A stretch of DNA of 64,000 nucleotides from Bacteroidales bacterium UBA5536 (GTDB lineage Bacteria; Bacteroidota; Bacteroidia; Bacteroidales; F082). The DNA lies in the NCBI GenBank assembly GCA_002426795.1, contig DINQ01000010.1, positions 1-64,000 on the forward strand, read 5' to 3'. How positions within the stretch are numbered: position 1 is the first letter of the stretch; every line of letters starts with the position of its first letter. The notes beneath the pieces were generated by a model, which was not told where the DNA came from, did not search any database, and was given only the letters and a program-made list of their open reading frames with translations. Positions 42,464 to 52,144 of the stretch are shown one piece after another. The translations under genes were made by a program, and so were the position numbers.

Positions 42464-43987
42464 TCAGTTAATTTGGGTCGTAAGCTGGTTGATTTCTTCA
42501 ACGATCAGGCGATTGTTCGAAAGGCGCGGCACTTTGTGTTGACCGCCAAGTTTCCCTTTCTTTTTCAGCCAGGCGTAAAACGTGCCTTTGGGCAACGATT
42601 TGATGATGGGCAATTGTAAAATCATGTTGTGATAGCGTTTTGCTTCATAATCTGAATTAAGCGATTTGAGCGCATTATCAAGAGTTTCAATAAAAAACTC
42701 GAGGTTTTCGGGCTCGTTTTCAAACTCAATCAACCATTCGTGGGCAGCTTTTTGCTTGTTGCTCGTATACAAGGGCGCGGCGGTATAATCGACAATACTG
42801 ACTTTACATTTCTGACAAGCTATTGCCAGGGCTTTCTCGGCATTGTCAACGATCAGCTCTTCGCCAAAAGCATTGATGAAATTTTTGGTGCGACCGGTTA
42901 TTTTGATGCGGTACGGATTGAGTGAAGTAAACTCGATTGTGTCGCCAATCAGGTAACGCCAAAGTCCTGCATTGGTGCTGATAACAAGGGCATAGTTAAC
43001 GCCTTTTTCTACTTCACCCAGTTGAATGGCTTTTGGATTTTCGTCCTCCAGACGGTCAGTCGGGATAAACTCATAATAAATGCCATAGTCGAGCATGAGC
43101 AGCAATTCGCGGCTATCCGACTGATCCTGAATACCAAAGAAACCTTCTGAAGCATTGTAGGTCTCCATATAGTTCATGCTGGCATCCGGGATGAGATTTT
43201 TGAACTGGTTGCGGTAAGGTTCAAAATTGACACCGCCATGGAAAAACACCTCCAAATTTGGCCATACTTCTTTCAGATGCGTTTTTCCGGTAAGTTCGAG
43301 GACTTTTTTAATCAGTACCATCGTCCACGAAGGCACGCCAGAAATGCTGGTCACATCGTGCTGCATGGTTTCGCGGGCCATCAGGTCTATCTTCGACTCC
43401 CATTCGTCCATCAGGGCGATTGAGAGGTTGGGCGTTTTCATAAACTGTGCCCAAAATGGCAGATTTTGAATAAGGATAGCCGATAAATCACCATCGTAAT
43501 ACGACTCGTTGCTAACCTCACTGATGTTGTGACTTCCGCCCATCACCAGCCCGCGCCCGTCGAAAATTTCCGAATCGGGATGGTTGTTGATGTAGAGCGA
43601 AAGCATGTCTTTTCCGCCTTTGAAATGACATTCTTCGAGCGAGGCATTGCTCACCGGGATGTATTTACTTTTGCTGGAGGTGGTGCCTGATGACTTGGCA
43701 AACCATTTAATTTCTTCGGGCCAGAGAATGTTTTGCTCGCCATTGCGCAACCGGTCGATATGGGGTTTAAAAGTTTCATAGTTGTGCACCGGAACCCTTT
43801 CGGCATATTGTTCAGGTGTTTTGATGCTTTTGTAGTCGTATGTTTTGCCCCATTCAGTCGATTTTCCACTGCTGATCAAGCGCCTGAACCACTCAGCCTG
43901 AACATCATGCGGGTATTTTACGAAAAGATCAATCTGATGAATTCTTTTCTTGATCAACCAGGAAGCGAGTGTGCTGATGATGGCCAT
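42464..43987 (-). CDS. GH3 (auxin-responsive) family acyl-adenylating protein
   Basis: A 507-residue member of the GH3 family. The ATP-binding loop KSSGTTSSKSKYIP (about 93-106) is intact, as are the segments SISGVPSWTMVLIKKV, NASEGFFGIQ and WRYLIGDTIEF, which correspond to the acyl-adenylate site. Plant members join amino acids to jasmonate or auxin. Bacteroidota members are common but their substrates are unknown, so only adenylation or ligation activity is proposed. Confidence 0.85.
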   Translation of the reverse strand: MAIISTLASWLIKKRIHQIDLFVKYPHDVQAEWFRRLISSGKSTEWGKTYDYKSIKTPEQYAERVPVHNYETFKPHIDRLRNGEQNILWPEEIKWFAKSSGTTSSKSKYIPVSNASLEECHFKGGKDMLSLYINNHPDSEIFDGRGLVMGGSHNISEVSNESYYDGDLSAILIQNLPFWAQFMKTPNLSIALMDEWESKIDLMARETMQHDVTSISGVPSWTMVLIKKVLELTGKTHLKEVWPNLEVFFHGGVNFEPYRNQFKNLIPDASMNYMETYNASEGFFGIQDQSDSRELLLMLDYGIYYEFIPTDRLEDENPKAIQLGEVEKGVNYALVISTNAGLWRYLIGDTIEFTSLNPYRIKITGRTKNFINAFGEELIVDNAEKALAIACQKCKVSIVDYTAAPLYTSNKQKAAHEWLIEFENEPENLEFFIETLDNALKSLNSDYEAKRYHNMILQLPIIKSLPKGTFYAWLKKKGKLGGQHKVPRLSNNRLIVEEINQLTTQIN

Positions 43988-44062
43988 ATGCGATAACTAG
44001 ATTTGCCTACAAATGTACTAAAACTATCGGCGGAAGGAAAGCTGAGTCAAGCTTCTCCTAAC

Positions 44063-45139
44063 TTATTTTGGAGCCTTAATGATCAGGTAAATGCCGAGAA
44101 CTGCGTATAACATATTTGGTATCCAGGCAGCTAAAACAGGAGACAGGTTTCCGTATGTGGCAAAAACTGTTGAGAATTGCATAAACAGGATGTACGAAAA
44201 AGTGATTCCGATACCAATCCCCAAATGCATTCCAATACCACCCCGCACTTTGCGGCTTGACAATGCAGCACCAATAAAAGTAAGGATAAGAATGGCTGCA
44301 GGCGAGGCCAGTCGTTTTTGCATTTCTACTTCATAGCTAACCATATTACCCGATCCTTTGAGTTTCTCACTCTTGATGTGGTTGCGGAGTTCCCAAAAAT
44401 TCATCACCTCAAAATCTTCCTTAATTTTATATAGATCTGTAGGTTTCAGGTTGAGGGTGGTGTCGAGCTCTTTTCCCTGCCTGATCCTTTCATTCATTCC
44501 ATCGATGGTGCGTATGGTGTAATTCATGATCCGCCAGCCTGTTTTGGCAGAATCTAACTCAATCCGGTCGCTGATGAGTTTGTATTCAAGCTCCTGATCC
44601 TTGTATTTTTCGATGGTAAATTTATAGCCGATATTCAGGTTACTGTTGTAGTTTTCCACATAAACAAATACACCTTTTTCTATTTGCAGATGGATATTCC
44701 TGTCTTTGTCTTTTGACAGGCTTTCCATGTATTTGTCTTTGAAGTCGCGCCTGATTTCATTGGTTTTAGGAATGAGGAAATTACCCAGATAGAACGAGAT
44801 GCTTCCTAGAAGAATTGATGCCAACAAGTAGGGACGCAACATGCGCATAAAACTGATGCCGCTGCTCAATATAGCTACTATTTCGGTGTTTCCGGCCATT
44901 TTCGAAGTGAAGAAAATCACAGAAATGAACGTAAACAGGTATACAAAAAGGTTGATGAAATAGGGGATGAAGTTGATGTAATAATCAATGATGATGGCGC
45001 TGACGGGAGCGTTGTTTTTCAGGAAACTATCAATGTTTTCGGAAACGTCAAAAATAATGACGATGATAATCAGCAAAGAAATGGCATACACAAAAGTGCC
45101 TATGAACTTTTTGAAAATATACCAATCGATGATTTTCAT
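44063..45139 (-). CDS. lptG: LptF/LptG-family permease
   Basis: A 358-residue inner-membrane protein of the YjgP/YjgQ family with three N-terminal membrane helices (about 12-32, 55-80 and 98-120), a periplasmic beta-jellyroll-like domain (about 130-270) and three C-terminal helices. It forms the membrane part of the LptBFG transporter that extracts lipopolysaccharide. It begins 4 bases after tgt, a frequent arrangement in Bacteroidota. LptF versus LptG cannot be settled by sight. Confidence 0.88.
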   Translation of the reverse strand: MKIIDWYIFKKFIGTFVYAISLLIIIVIIFDVSENIDSFLKNNAPVSAIIIDYYINFIPYFINLFVYLFTFISVIFFTSKMAGNTEIVAILSSGISFMRMLRPYLLASILLGSISFYLGNFLIPKTNEIRRDFKDKYMESLSKDKDRNIHLQIEKGVFVYVENYNSNLNIGYKFTIEKYKDQELEYKLISDRIELDSAKTGWRIMNYTIRTIDGMNERIRQGKELDTTLNLKPTDLYKIKEDFEVMNFWELRNHIKSEKLKGSGNMVSYEVEMQKRLASPAAILILTFIGAALSSRKVRGGIGMHLGIGIGITFSYILFMQFSTVFATYGNLSPVLAAWIPNMLYAVLGIYLIIKAPK

Positions 45140-45143
45140 ACAA

Positions 45144-46274
45144 TTACAGTCGTTGGGTAATTTTTGGGATCATCATATTTTTCCAGCTGGCAAAGTCGCC
45201 ATCGAGGATGTGTTGCCGGGCCTGCTTTACAAGCCAAAGATAGAAGGCCAGATTATGCGTGCTGGCAATCATGCTGCCCAGCATTTCGCCGGCAACAAAC
45301 AAATGACGCAAATAAGCCTTCGAATATTGTGAATCGACAAAAGAAAGTCCGTTGGGATCGATGGCGGAAAGGTCATTTTTCCATTTTTCGTTTCGGATGT
45401 TAATGATGCCTTCGCTGGTAAACAACATACCATTTCGCCCGTTTCGTGTTGGCATCACGCAGTCAAACATGTCGACGCCAAGTGCGATGCTTTCCAGGAT
45501 ATTGGCCGGAGTGCCAACACCCATCAGGTAGCGGGGCTTGTCTTTTGGAAGGATGCCGCAAACGAGCTCGGTCATTTCATACATCATCTCAACCGGTTCG
45601 CCAACCGAAAGTCCGCCAATTGCATTGCCGTCGGCGCCTGCTTTGGCAATCGTTTCAGCCGAAAGGATGCGTAAATCGCGGTAAGTGGATCCCTGCACAA
45701 TCGGGAAAAGCGTTTGCTGATATCCATAAACCGGATCGGTTTCATGTAGTCTGTTGATGCACCTCTGAAGCCACTTGTGGGTGATTTCGGTCGATTTTAC
45801 AGCATAGTCGTATTCACAAGGATAGGGTGTGCATTCGTCGAAGGCCATGATGATGTCTGCACCAATGCGGCGTTGCGTATCCATCACGTTTTCAGGCGTA
45901 AACTGGTGCCGACTGCCATCTATGTGCGATTGAAATGTAACGCCTTCTTCGTTGAGTTTACGGCGGGCACTGAGCGAATACACCTGATATCCACCGCTAT
46001 CAGTCAGTATGGGTTTGTCCCAGCCGTTAAATTTGTGCAAACCACCTGCAGTTTGCAAAACGTCCAAACCGGGTCTCAAATACAAATGATAGGTGTTTCC
46101 CAGGATGATTTGAGCGTTAATATCCGATTTAAGGTCGCGCTGGTGAACCGCCTTCACCGTTCCGGCAGTTCCAACAGGCATAAAAATGGGGGTTTCTATT
46201 GTTCCGTGATCCGTTGATATCAAGCCCGCACGGGCCGAGCTCTGCCGGTCAGTTCCGGCTATTTTAAAATCCAT
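45144..46274 (-). CDS. tgt: tRNA-guanine transglycosylase
   Basis: A 376-residue enzyme that exchanges G34 of certain tRNAs for the queuosine precursor preQ1. The ATG at 46274 (MDFKIAGTDR) is the normal start. Catalytic segments are TDSGGYQVYSLS (general base) and VDMFDCVMPTRNGRNG (nucleophile Asp in FDC). The usual zinc site C-x-C-x2-C is missing: the corresponding stretch reads GLSFVDSQYSKAYLRHL, with only the later His kept. Other Bacteroidota Tgt proteins share this from memory, so it is probably a lineage trait and not damage. Confidence 0.94.
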   Translation of the reverse strand: MDFKIAGTDRQSSARAGLISTDHGTIETPIFMPVGTAGTVKAVHQRDLKSDINAQIILGNTYHLYLRPGLDVLQTAGGLHKFNGWDKPILTDSGGYQVYSLSARRKLNEEGVTFQSHIDGSRHQFTPENVMDTQRRIGADIIMAFDECTPYPCEYDYAVKSTEITHKWLQRCINRLHETDPVYGYQQTLFPIVQGSTYRDLRILSAETIAKAGADGNAIGGLSVGEPVEMMYEMTELVCGILPKDKPRYLMGVGTPANILESIALGVDMFDCVMPTRNGRNGMLFTSEGIINIRNEKWKNDLSAIDPNGLSFVDSQYSKAYLRHLFVAGEMLGSMIASTHNLAFYLWLVKQARQHILDGDFASWKNMMIPKITQRL

Positions 46275-46290
46275 CCGCACAAAATTTCGA

Positions 46291-46298
46291 CAAAGATA
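46291..46298 (-). promoter_or_regulatory. -7 promoter element for tgt-lptG
   Basis: The minus strand reads TATCTTTG (TAnnTTTG), 16 bases before the tgt ATG, implying a leader of only about 10 bases. Confidence 0.6.
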
Positions 46299-46319
46299 AG
46301 CCAAATCGCAAAGATTGGA

Positions 46320-46327
46320 TAATTTTG
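46320..46327 (+). promoter_or_regulatory. -7 promoter element for glycosyltransferase gene
   Basis: TAATTTTG matches TAnnTTTG and lies 20 bases before a GTG at 46348. It supports that GTG as start, because a TTG at 46315 would lie upstream of the transcript. The two divergent -7 elements are only 21 bases apart. Confidence 0.55.
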
Positions 46328-46347
46328 CCACTCGCAAACTGATACCT

Positions 46348-47514
46348 GTGGAAATAGCATTGAATGAATTTGGATTGAGTACGCTGGTGCTCATTGTTTG
46401 GCTGGCTGGTTTTATTGTGCAGCTGATTTTCTACTGGGGGCTGTTTTCAAAACTGGCTTTTTATCAGCCGCGGACCTCAACACCAGCAATATTGCACGAA
46501 GCTGTGTCAGTGGTGCTATCTGCACGAAATGAAATACAAAATCTCGAAAAGTTCCTGCCACTGTTGCTCTCGCAGGATTATCCTGATTTTGAAGTGGTGG
46601 TGGTGAACGATTGTTCAGATGATGAAACCGAGGAATATCTGACCGAACTTGCCCGAACAAATATCCGTTTGAAACCTGTGCATTTGCGGCAAAGCCTTAA
46701 TTTTTTTAAAGGAAAAAAATTTCCACTCAGCATGGGAATCAAGTCGGCAAAAAACGATCTTCTGGTGCTCACAGATGCCGATTGCAGGCCGGAAAACAAT
46801 CAGTGGATCAGGTCAATAGTTGATGCGTATGAGCCTCAAACAGAGGTTTTGCTGGCATACGGGCCTTATGAGAAAACAAGTGGTTTATTGAATAAACTTA
46901 TCCGTTGGGACACACTACATATCGCCCTTCAATACCTTTCATTTGCACTTGCTGGGATTCCTTATATGGGCGTAGGGCGTAATTTATCCTATCGCAAATC
47001 ACTTTTTGTGCGCAACAAAGGCTTCACGGCACATTACAATATCGCTTCAGGTGATGATGATCTTTTTGTTAGCCAGGTTGCCCGAAAAAACAATACAAGC
47101 GTTTTGGTAAGTGCCGAAAACCGCATGCTTTCAGTGCCCAAAAAAAGATTCTCAGAATGGGTATCGCAAAAGCAAAGACATTATTCTACAGGGTTTTATT
47201 ACAGGAAAAGTATCAAACTCTTATTGGGTAGTTATTCAGCTAGTCTGATCACCTTTTATATAGGATTTGTTTTGTTGTTTTTCCTGCCTGAGCCCATCGA
47301 GGTGTATCATACATTTTATATCTACCCCTTGTTTTTGGTTTTGCTGTTTTTATTGCGCTATGTGAGCCAGCTGATCATCTTTTCGAAAGCTGCAAAAAAA
47401 CTTGGAGAAAAAGGTTTGTTGGGCATCTTGCCGTTTGCTGACGTGTTTTTTGTTATTTTTACCCCATTATTGGCAATGAGTAATTTATTTGTCAAGGCCC
47501 CCAAATGGAAGTAA
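46348..47514 (+). CDS. Family 2 glycosyltransferase, membrane bound
   Basis: A 388-residue GT-A fold glycosyltransferase. The GTG at 46348 is preferred because the promoter element at 46320-46327 would put the TTG at 46315 outside the transcript. It has an N-terminal membrane helix (about 8-30), then VSVVLSARNEIQNLEKFLP, the metal-binding DADC motif (LVLTDADCRPEN), a GDDDLFV motif, a Q-x-x-R-W-like segment (QKQRHYSTG), and three C-terminal helices. It probably adds sugar to a lipid carrier or envelope glycan. It overlaps the sigma factor gene by 10 bases. Confidence 0.82.
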   Translation: MEIALNEFGLSTLVLIVWLAGFIVQLIFYWGLFSKLAFYQPRTSTPAILHEAVSVVLSARNEIQNLEKFLPLLLSQDYPDFEVVVVNDCSDDETEEYLTELARTNIRLKPVHLRQSLNFFKGKKFPLSMGIKSAKNDLLVLTDADCRPENNQWIRSIVDAYEPQTEVLLAYGPYEKTSGLLNKLIRWDTLHIALQYLSFALAGIPYMGVGRNLSYRKSLFVRNKGFTAHYNIASGDDDLFVSQVARKNNTSVLVSAENRMLSVPKKRFSEWVSQKQRHYSTGFYYRKSIKLLLGSYSASLITFYIGFVLLFFLPEPIEVYHTFYIYPLFLVLLFLLRYVSQLIIFSKAAKKLGEKGLLGILPFADVFFVIFTPLLAMSNLFVKAPKWK

Positions 47515-48113
47515 ACAGACATCTCACCGAAAAAGGAAAACGCGATCTTGTCTTGATCGAGCGCGCACTGAATCAAGGCGACCAGAAGGCGTATGCTGAT
47601 TTACTGAAGATATACCGTGATGCGATTTATTTCATGATGTTGAAGATGACCAGCAGTCATTATGATGCTGAAGACCTGACGATTGAAGCATTTGGAAAAG
47701 CCTTTAAAAATCTGGATCAATACACTTCTGATTACGCATTTTCTACCTGGTTATTTAAAATTGCCTCTAATAACTGCATCGACTTCATGCGTCGAAGCCG
47801 TCGAATTCCGTCTGCCAGCCAACTCGATTTGCCAGAAGAAATGCAGGCCGATGCCATGCGCAATATTCAGTCGACCCACCCTGATCCGGAGGAGTTTTTA
47901 ATGAATGACCAGAAAAAAATACTTTTGCGTGAGGTGGTCGAACGCCTGAAACCCCACTACAGAAACCTGGTTGAGATGCGCTATTTCGAAGAACTGAGCT
48001 ATGAAGAAATAGCCACCAGCCTCAATCTGCCACTTGGTACTGTAAAGGCTCAGCTTTTCAGAGCCCGTGAACTGCTTTTCCACATCCTGAAACAATCGCG
48101 GGAAATCCTTTAG
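47505..48113 (+). CDS. ECF-type RNA polymerase sigma factor
   Basis: A 202-residue sigma-70 family factor. Region 2 (about 25-95) has YDAEDLTIEAFGKAF and FSTWLFKIASNNCIDFMRR. Region 4 (about 135-195) has LVEMRYFEELSYEEIATSL followed by LPLGTVKAQLFRARELL. No anti-sigma gene is adjacent, since hutU follows with its own promoter. Its start overlaps the end of the glycosyltransferase gene, so the two are co-transcribed. Confidence 0.9.
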   Translation: MEVNRHLTEKGKRDLVLIERALNQGDQKAYADLLKIYRDAIYFMMLKMTSSHYDAEDLTIEAFGKAFKNLDQYTSDYAFSTWLFKIASNNCIDFMRRSRRIPSASQLDLPEEMQADAMRNIQSTHPDPEEFLMNDQKKILLREVVERLKPHYRNLVEMRYFEELSYEEIATSLNLPLGTVKAQLFRARELLFHILKQSREIL

Positions 48114-48161
48114 AAATTCCAGACTTTTCGTTTAATAGCAGCGCAAACCGGCCTGTTTTTC

Positions 48162-48169
48162 TACCTTTG
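48162..48169 (+). promoter_or_regulatory. -7 promoter element for hutU
   Basis: TACCTTTG matches TAnnTTTG, 26 bases before the hutU ATG at 48196. Confidence 0.55.
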
Positions 48170-48195
48170 TCGGTGCAATTGTAAAACACTTCATT

Positions 48196-50205
48196 ATGAC
48201 ATCGCTGCAACAGTTTCAACAGGCAATTATTCAGGGAATCCCGACCGAATTGCCTCCCAAAAAGCCCTATCAAACCCAAATCAATCACGCCCCAAAACGG
48301 AAAGATATTCTCAATTCTGACGAAAAGCGCCTCGCTTTGAAAAATGCCCTCAGGTATTTTCCGGTTCGTTTTCATGCTGAATTGGCAGCTGAGTTTGCGG
48401 AAGAGTTGCAACAATTCGGTCGTATTTATATGTATCGCTTCAGACCTGAATACCCAATTTTTGCTCGTGACTTGAACGCTTTTCCCTTCAAAAGCCAACA
48501 AGCAGGTGCCATCATGTTGATGCTGAGCAATAACCTCGATGATGCAGTAGCGCAACACCCACACGAACTCATTACTTATGGAGGAAATGGGGCAGTCTTT
48601 CAAAACTGGGCGCAATACCTTCTGACGATGCAATACCTTTCGAAAATGACTGATGAGCAAACACTGGTATTGTATTCAGGTCACCCGATGGGCTTATTTC
48701 CATCTCATAAAGATGCGCCCAGAGTGGTAGTTACGAATGGGATGGTTATTCCGAATTACTCAAAACCCGATCACTGGGAAAAATTTAATGCACTTGGAGT
48801 TTCGCAATATGGCCAGATGACTGCCGGTTCGTTTATGTATATTGGCCCTCAGGGAATCGTCCATGGAACCACAATTACAGTGTTGAACGCAGCAAGAATG
48901 CAGCAACATCCAAATTATCAGGGAGGTGTTAAACTGTTTGTTACTTCAGGTTTGGGTGGGATGAGTGGTGCACAGCCGAAAGCTGGAAATATTGCCGGTG
49001 TAGTAAGCATCACAGCAGAAGTCAATCCAAAAGCAGCACACAAAAGACATGAACAAGGTTGGGTGGATGAGATAGTGGATCAGGTGGATGCAGCAATTGA
49101 TCTTGCCTTGCAATGGAAGGCGAAAAACCAACCGCATTCAATTGCGTATCTTGGCAATATTGTTGACCTCTGGGAACGACTGGTTGAAAGAAATATTGAC
49201 GTTGATATGGGTTCTGACCAAACGTCATTGCATAATCCCTGGGCTGGCGGTTATTACCCGGTAGGTTTAAGCTACGATGAATCGAATCGGCTGATGGCTG
49301 ACAAGCCCAAAGAGTTTCAGGTGAAGGTTCAGGAATCATTGCGCAGACAAATCAACGCTATCAATAAATTGACCGGTCGAGGTATGTATTTCTTCGATTA
49401 TGGTAATGCTTTCCTGCTCGAAAGTTCAAGGGCTGGTGCAGATGTACTCAACGAAAAAGGATTGTTCAGGTATCCTTCGTATGTGCAAGATATCATGGGG
49501 CCGATGTGTTTCGATTATGGATTTGGTCCATTCAGGTGGGTCTGCACCTCTTCAAACCCGGCTGATTTGGAAAAAACGGATAAAATTGCCCACACTGTGC
49601 TTGAAAAACTGGCTGCAGAAGCACCAGCTGAAATCAGGCAACAAATGGCTGATAATATTCATTGGATCAAAGAAGCCCAAAAAAACAAGCTTGTTGTTGG
49701 TTCGCAGGCACGTATTCTCTACGCCGACGCCGCAGGACGCATCGAGATAGCTGCTGCCTTTAACAAAGCGATCAAAGACGGGACAATCAGCGCCCCGGTT
49801 GTGCTTGGTCGCGATCATCACGATGTTTCTGGCACCGATTCTCCTTTCCGGGAAACTTCAAATATTTATGATGGTTCAAGTTTCACGGCTGATATGGCAA
49901 TTCAAAACGTGATCGGAGATGCTTTCAGAGGAGCAACCTGGGTCTCTATTCACAATGGCGGAGGTGTTGGATGGGGCGAAGTCATCAATGGTGGATTCGG
50001 TATGTTGCTCGATGGCAGCGAAGATGCAGACCGCCGTTTGCGGATGATGCTACACTGGGATGTTAACAATGGTATTGCACGCAGAAGCTGGGCCAGAAAC
50101 GAAGAGGCTATCTTTGCCATCAAACGCGCCATGGCAGCCGAACCCCGGTTGGAAGTAACCCTGCCAAATTTGGCTGACGATCAGATGTTGGCGAAATTTT
50201 TCTAA
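48196..50205 (+). CDS. hutU: Urocanate hydratase
   Basis: A 669-residue enzyme of histidine breakdown that converts urocanate to imidazolonepropionate using tightly bound NAD+. The segments TYGGNGAVFQNWAQYLLT, YSGHPMGLFPS, TSGLGGMSGAQPKAG, DQTSLHNPWAGGYYP and SIHNGGGVGWGEVINGGFG are characteristic. The length fits the long Bacteroidota form. It is isolated here: hutH, hutI and the formiminotransferase gene are not in the window. Confidence 0.95.
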   Translation: MTSLQQFQQAIIQGIPTELPPKKPYQTQINHAPKRKDILNSDEKRLALKNALRYFPVRFHAELAAEFAEELQQFGRIYMYRFRPEYPIFARDLNAFPFKSQQAGAIMLMLSNNLDDAVAQHPHELITYGGNGAVFQNWAQYLLTMQYLSKMTDEQTLVLYSGHPMGLFPSHKDAPRVVVTNGMVIPNYSKPDHWEKFNALGVSQYGQMTAGSFMYIGPQGIVHGTTITVLNAARMQQHPNYQGGVKLFVTSGLGGMSGAQPKAGNIAGVVSITAEVNPKAAHKRHEQGWVDEIVDQVDAAIDLALQWKAKNQPHSIAYLGNIVDLWERLVERNIDVDMGSDQTSLHNPWAGGYYPVGLSYDESNRLMADKPKEFQVKVQESLRRQINAINKLTGRGMYFFDYGNAFLLESSRAGADVLNEKGLFRYPSYVQDIMGPMCFDYGFGPFRWVCTSSNPADLEKTDKIAHTVLEKLAAEAPAEIRQQMADNIHWIKEAQKNKLVVGSQARILYADAAGRIEIAAAFNKAIKDGTISAPVVLGRDHHDVSGTDSPFRETSNIYDGSSFTADMAIQNVIGDAFRGATWVSIHNGGGVGWGEVINGGFGMLLDGSEDADRRLRMMLHWDVNNGIARRSWARNEEAIFAIKRAMAAEPRLEVTLPNLADDQMLAKFF

Positions 50206-50215
50206 ATTGCTGACT

Positions 50216-50257
50216 CAAAAAAAAAGAGGTTGCCTAATCAGGCAGCCTCTTTTTTTG
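50216..50257. terminator. Bidirectional terminator
   Basis: GAGGTTGCCT (50226-50235) pairs with AGGCAGCCTC (50240-50249) with one wobble, flanked by an A run and a T run. It serves hutU and the convergent T9SS protein gene. Confidence 0.85.
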
Positions 50258-50270
50258 GGTTTGGTCAATT

Positions 50271-51956
50271 CTATTTAACCATAAATTTCTTGGTGGCCGA
50301 TTGGTTTCCTGCAACTACAGTTACCATATATAAACCCTGAGGTAATTCGTTAACCCATTGATCGAAATCGTAAGTGCCTTGCTGCAATTCGCCGAGATCC
50401 TGGTTTACAATTGCTCTTCCTGTCAAATCAGATACCCTGATGGAGGCATTGGTTGTGTTTTCAATGCTCAGACGCAATGTGGCACCATCAGCTGCAGGGT
50501 TGGGATAAATCTCAAAAAGGTCTTTGGCTGCTGTTTCAGGAATGCCGACATAACCATAGGCAAACTGATTACGTTCTTCATAGGTAAATGGTTGCCCTGT
50601 GATGATAGGGTCGCCATCAGACAGGATACCGTAATAACCGGTTCCGTCGCCACAGCACATGCCGTTTCCACCTGCATCATACATCACAAATTCGTAGCAT
50701 CCAAGTTCAGACACATTCAAAGGTTGGTTCACAGTTGTGCCGGGATTTGTATACGGGCCACCAGACTGAATCACTTCACCAGCGCTATTCAGAAGCTCCC
50801 AGGTAGTTTCTTCTGGTGCGTTATTCAGCAAAATGAAGAGTGTAATGTTTGAGCCATTTACATTGGGTGATTCTTCAAAACTAAAGACATCGGAATTGTT
50901 TTGCGGATAATCGTCGTCTCCACCATTTGTGGATGAAATCTGAACTGTCAAGTCGTTTTGTTCCGCGATCGGGAAACTCAACATGCCCGGATCAACTTCG
51001 GCGCGCTGCAGAAAACTCAGGTTTCCGGTCCATTCCACAGACTGAATTACTTCACCATTCACCAGGAAATCTACTGTTGCACTGGTGAGCGGGTCAGAAC
51101 CATAGTTGGAGATGGTCGCTATTGGATGCATCGTTCCACTGCAATTTACGGCAATTGTATTGCCAATGCTTTTCACTGTCGCATCATCTGCATAAACCGG
51201 AACAATAGGATCTGTGCTGCTGTTGGCAGCCTGATGAATGTGTTTTGTGGCAACGTCCTGCACAAAACCTACAGCTGCAATCTGGTTGATATCATAAACA
51301 TTGGCAAGTTCCCACCCTGTTTCAATGATTACATAATCGTTGGCTTCAAAATCCGGCAGACTGGTCCCGTTTTTACTAGGCAACAAGGCTTTCATTACAT
51401 TATAAAAGTCTCTTTCGCCATTTGTTCCGGGAGGATTTGTAAAGTGGATTTCTTTTTCAATCACAGCAATGTGCGCAACAAGACTACCTGAGACAGCCGA
51501 CTCAGCTTTAATCAACATAGTGACATAAACACTGTCCTGATCGTCAGAAATGCGGTGCTGCATTGTGATGGTAAAAGGTGCCGGATTGGCAGAGTAGTTG
51601 TCAATCATCGACTGAGAAACCTGCGATGGCACTCCATGAAAATAATCTCCATTCATATAAACATGAGGTACCGAGTTGATGCTGTAGTAGGTTTTCCGGG
51701 CATTGTTGTCAGTTGGATTATGCAAATACATGGGGTCATTGCCCGGTGCAGGCCAGTTCATGTGGTATTTAATCGACGTGATTTTATCCGTGTTGGCATG
51801 CAAAAGAGCATCAAAGGCAGGATTTTGCGAAGCGCAAGGTCCACAGGTTGAACTAGTAAAGCCTTCGGCAAGCAACATCCGTTGTGCCTGAGCATGCAAC
51901 ATCATAGGCAAGGTCGAAATGCCTATAAAAGCGAGAATTAGTAAAGTTTTTTTCAT
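50271..51956 (-). CDS. Omp28-like thioredoxin-fold protein with T9SS domain
   Basis: A 561-residue exported protein. After the signal peptide, a thioredoxin-like Omp28 domain carries a CxxC motif (STCGPCASQN, about 36-45). Beta-sandwich modules (about 250-360 and 365-470) follow, the second with ELGCYEFVMYDAGGNGMCCGDG, typical of T9SS cargo. A C-terminal sorting domain begins YPNPAADGATLRLS. It may be a surface or secreted protein with redox activity; the family function is not known. Confidence 0.8.
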   Translation of the reverse strand: MKKTLLILAFIGISTLPMMLHAQAQRMLLAEGFTSSTCGPCASQNPAFDALLHANTDKITSIKYHMNWPAPGNDPMYLHNPTDNNARKTYYSINSVPHVYMNGDYFHGVPSQVSQSMIDNYSANPAPFTITMQHRISDDQDSVYVTMLIKAESAVSGSLVAHIAVIEKEIHFTNPPGTNGERDFYNVMKALLPSKNGTSLPDFEANDYVIIETGWELANVYDINQIAAVGFVQDVATKHIHQAANSSTDPIVPVYADDATVKSIGNTIAVNCSGTMHPIATISNYGSDPLTSATVDFLVNGEVIQSVEWTGNLSFLQRAEVDPGMLSFPIAEQNDLTVQISSTNGGDDDYPQNNSDVFSFEESPNVNGSNITLFILLNNAPEETTWELLNSAGEVIQSGGPYTNPGTTVNQPLNVSELGCYEFVMYDAGGNGMCCGDGTGYYGILSDGDPIITGQPFTYEERNQFAYGYVGIPETAAKDLFEIYPNPAADGATLRLSIENTTNASIRVSDLTGRAIVNQDLGELQQGTYDFDQWVNELPQGLYMVTVVAGNQSATKKFMVK

Positions 51957-52144
51957 TCTTTTGGGGTCTTAATAAATAGGTGATTGAGTGCGAAAATAAT
52001 ACAATAGTTTGTAAATTGTCAAATTCTTTGACAACTTTGCAGGCGAAACAGTTGTCTTAAGGCATAACAATTTTATTTTTAACACGTATTATTTCATTTT
52101 AGCACGATATTTGCAATTGTTTTGATATTTAAATTTTAGAAATC

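Noticed and set aside
50958..51491. 177-codon plus-strand frame inside the Omp28-like gene
   Set aside because: It is antisense to a gene with a clear signal peptide and T9SS domain, and shows no family signal.
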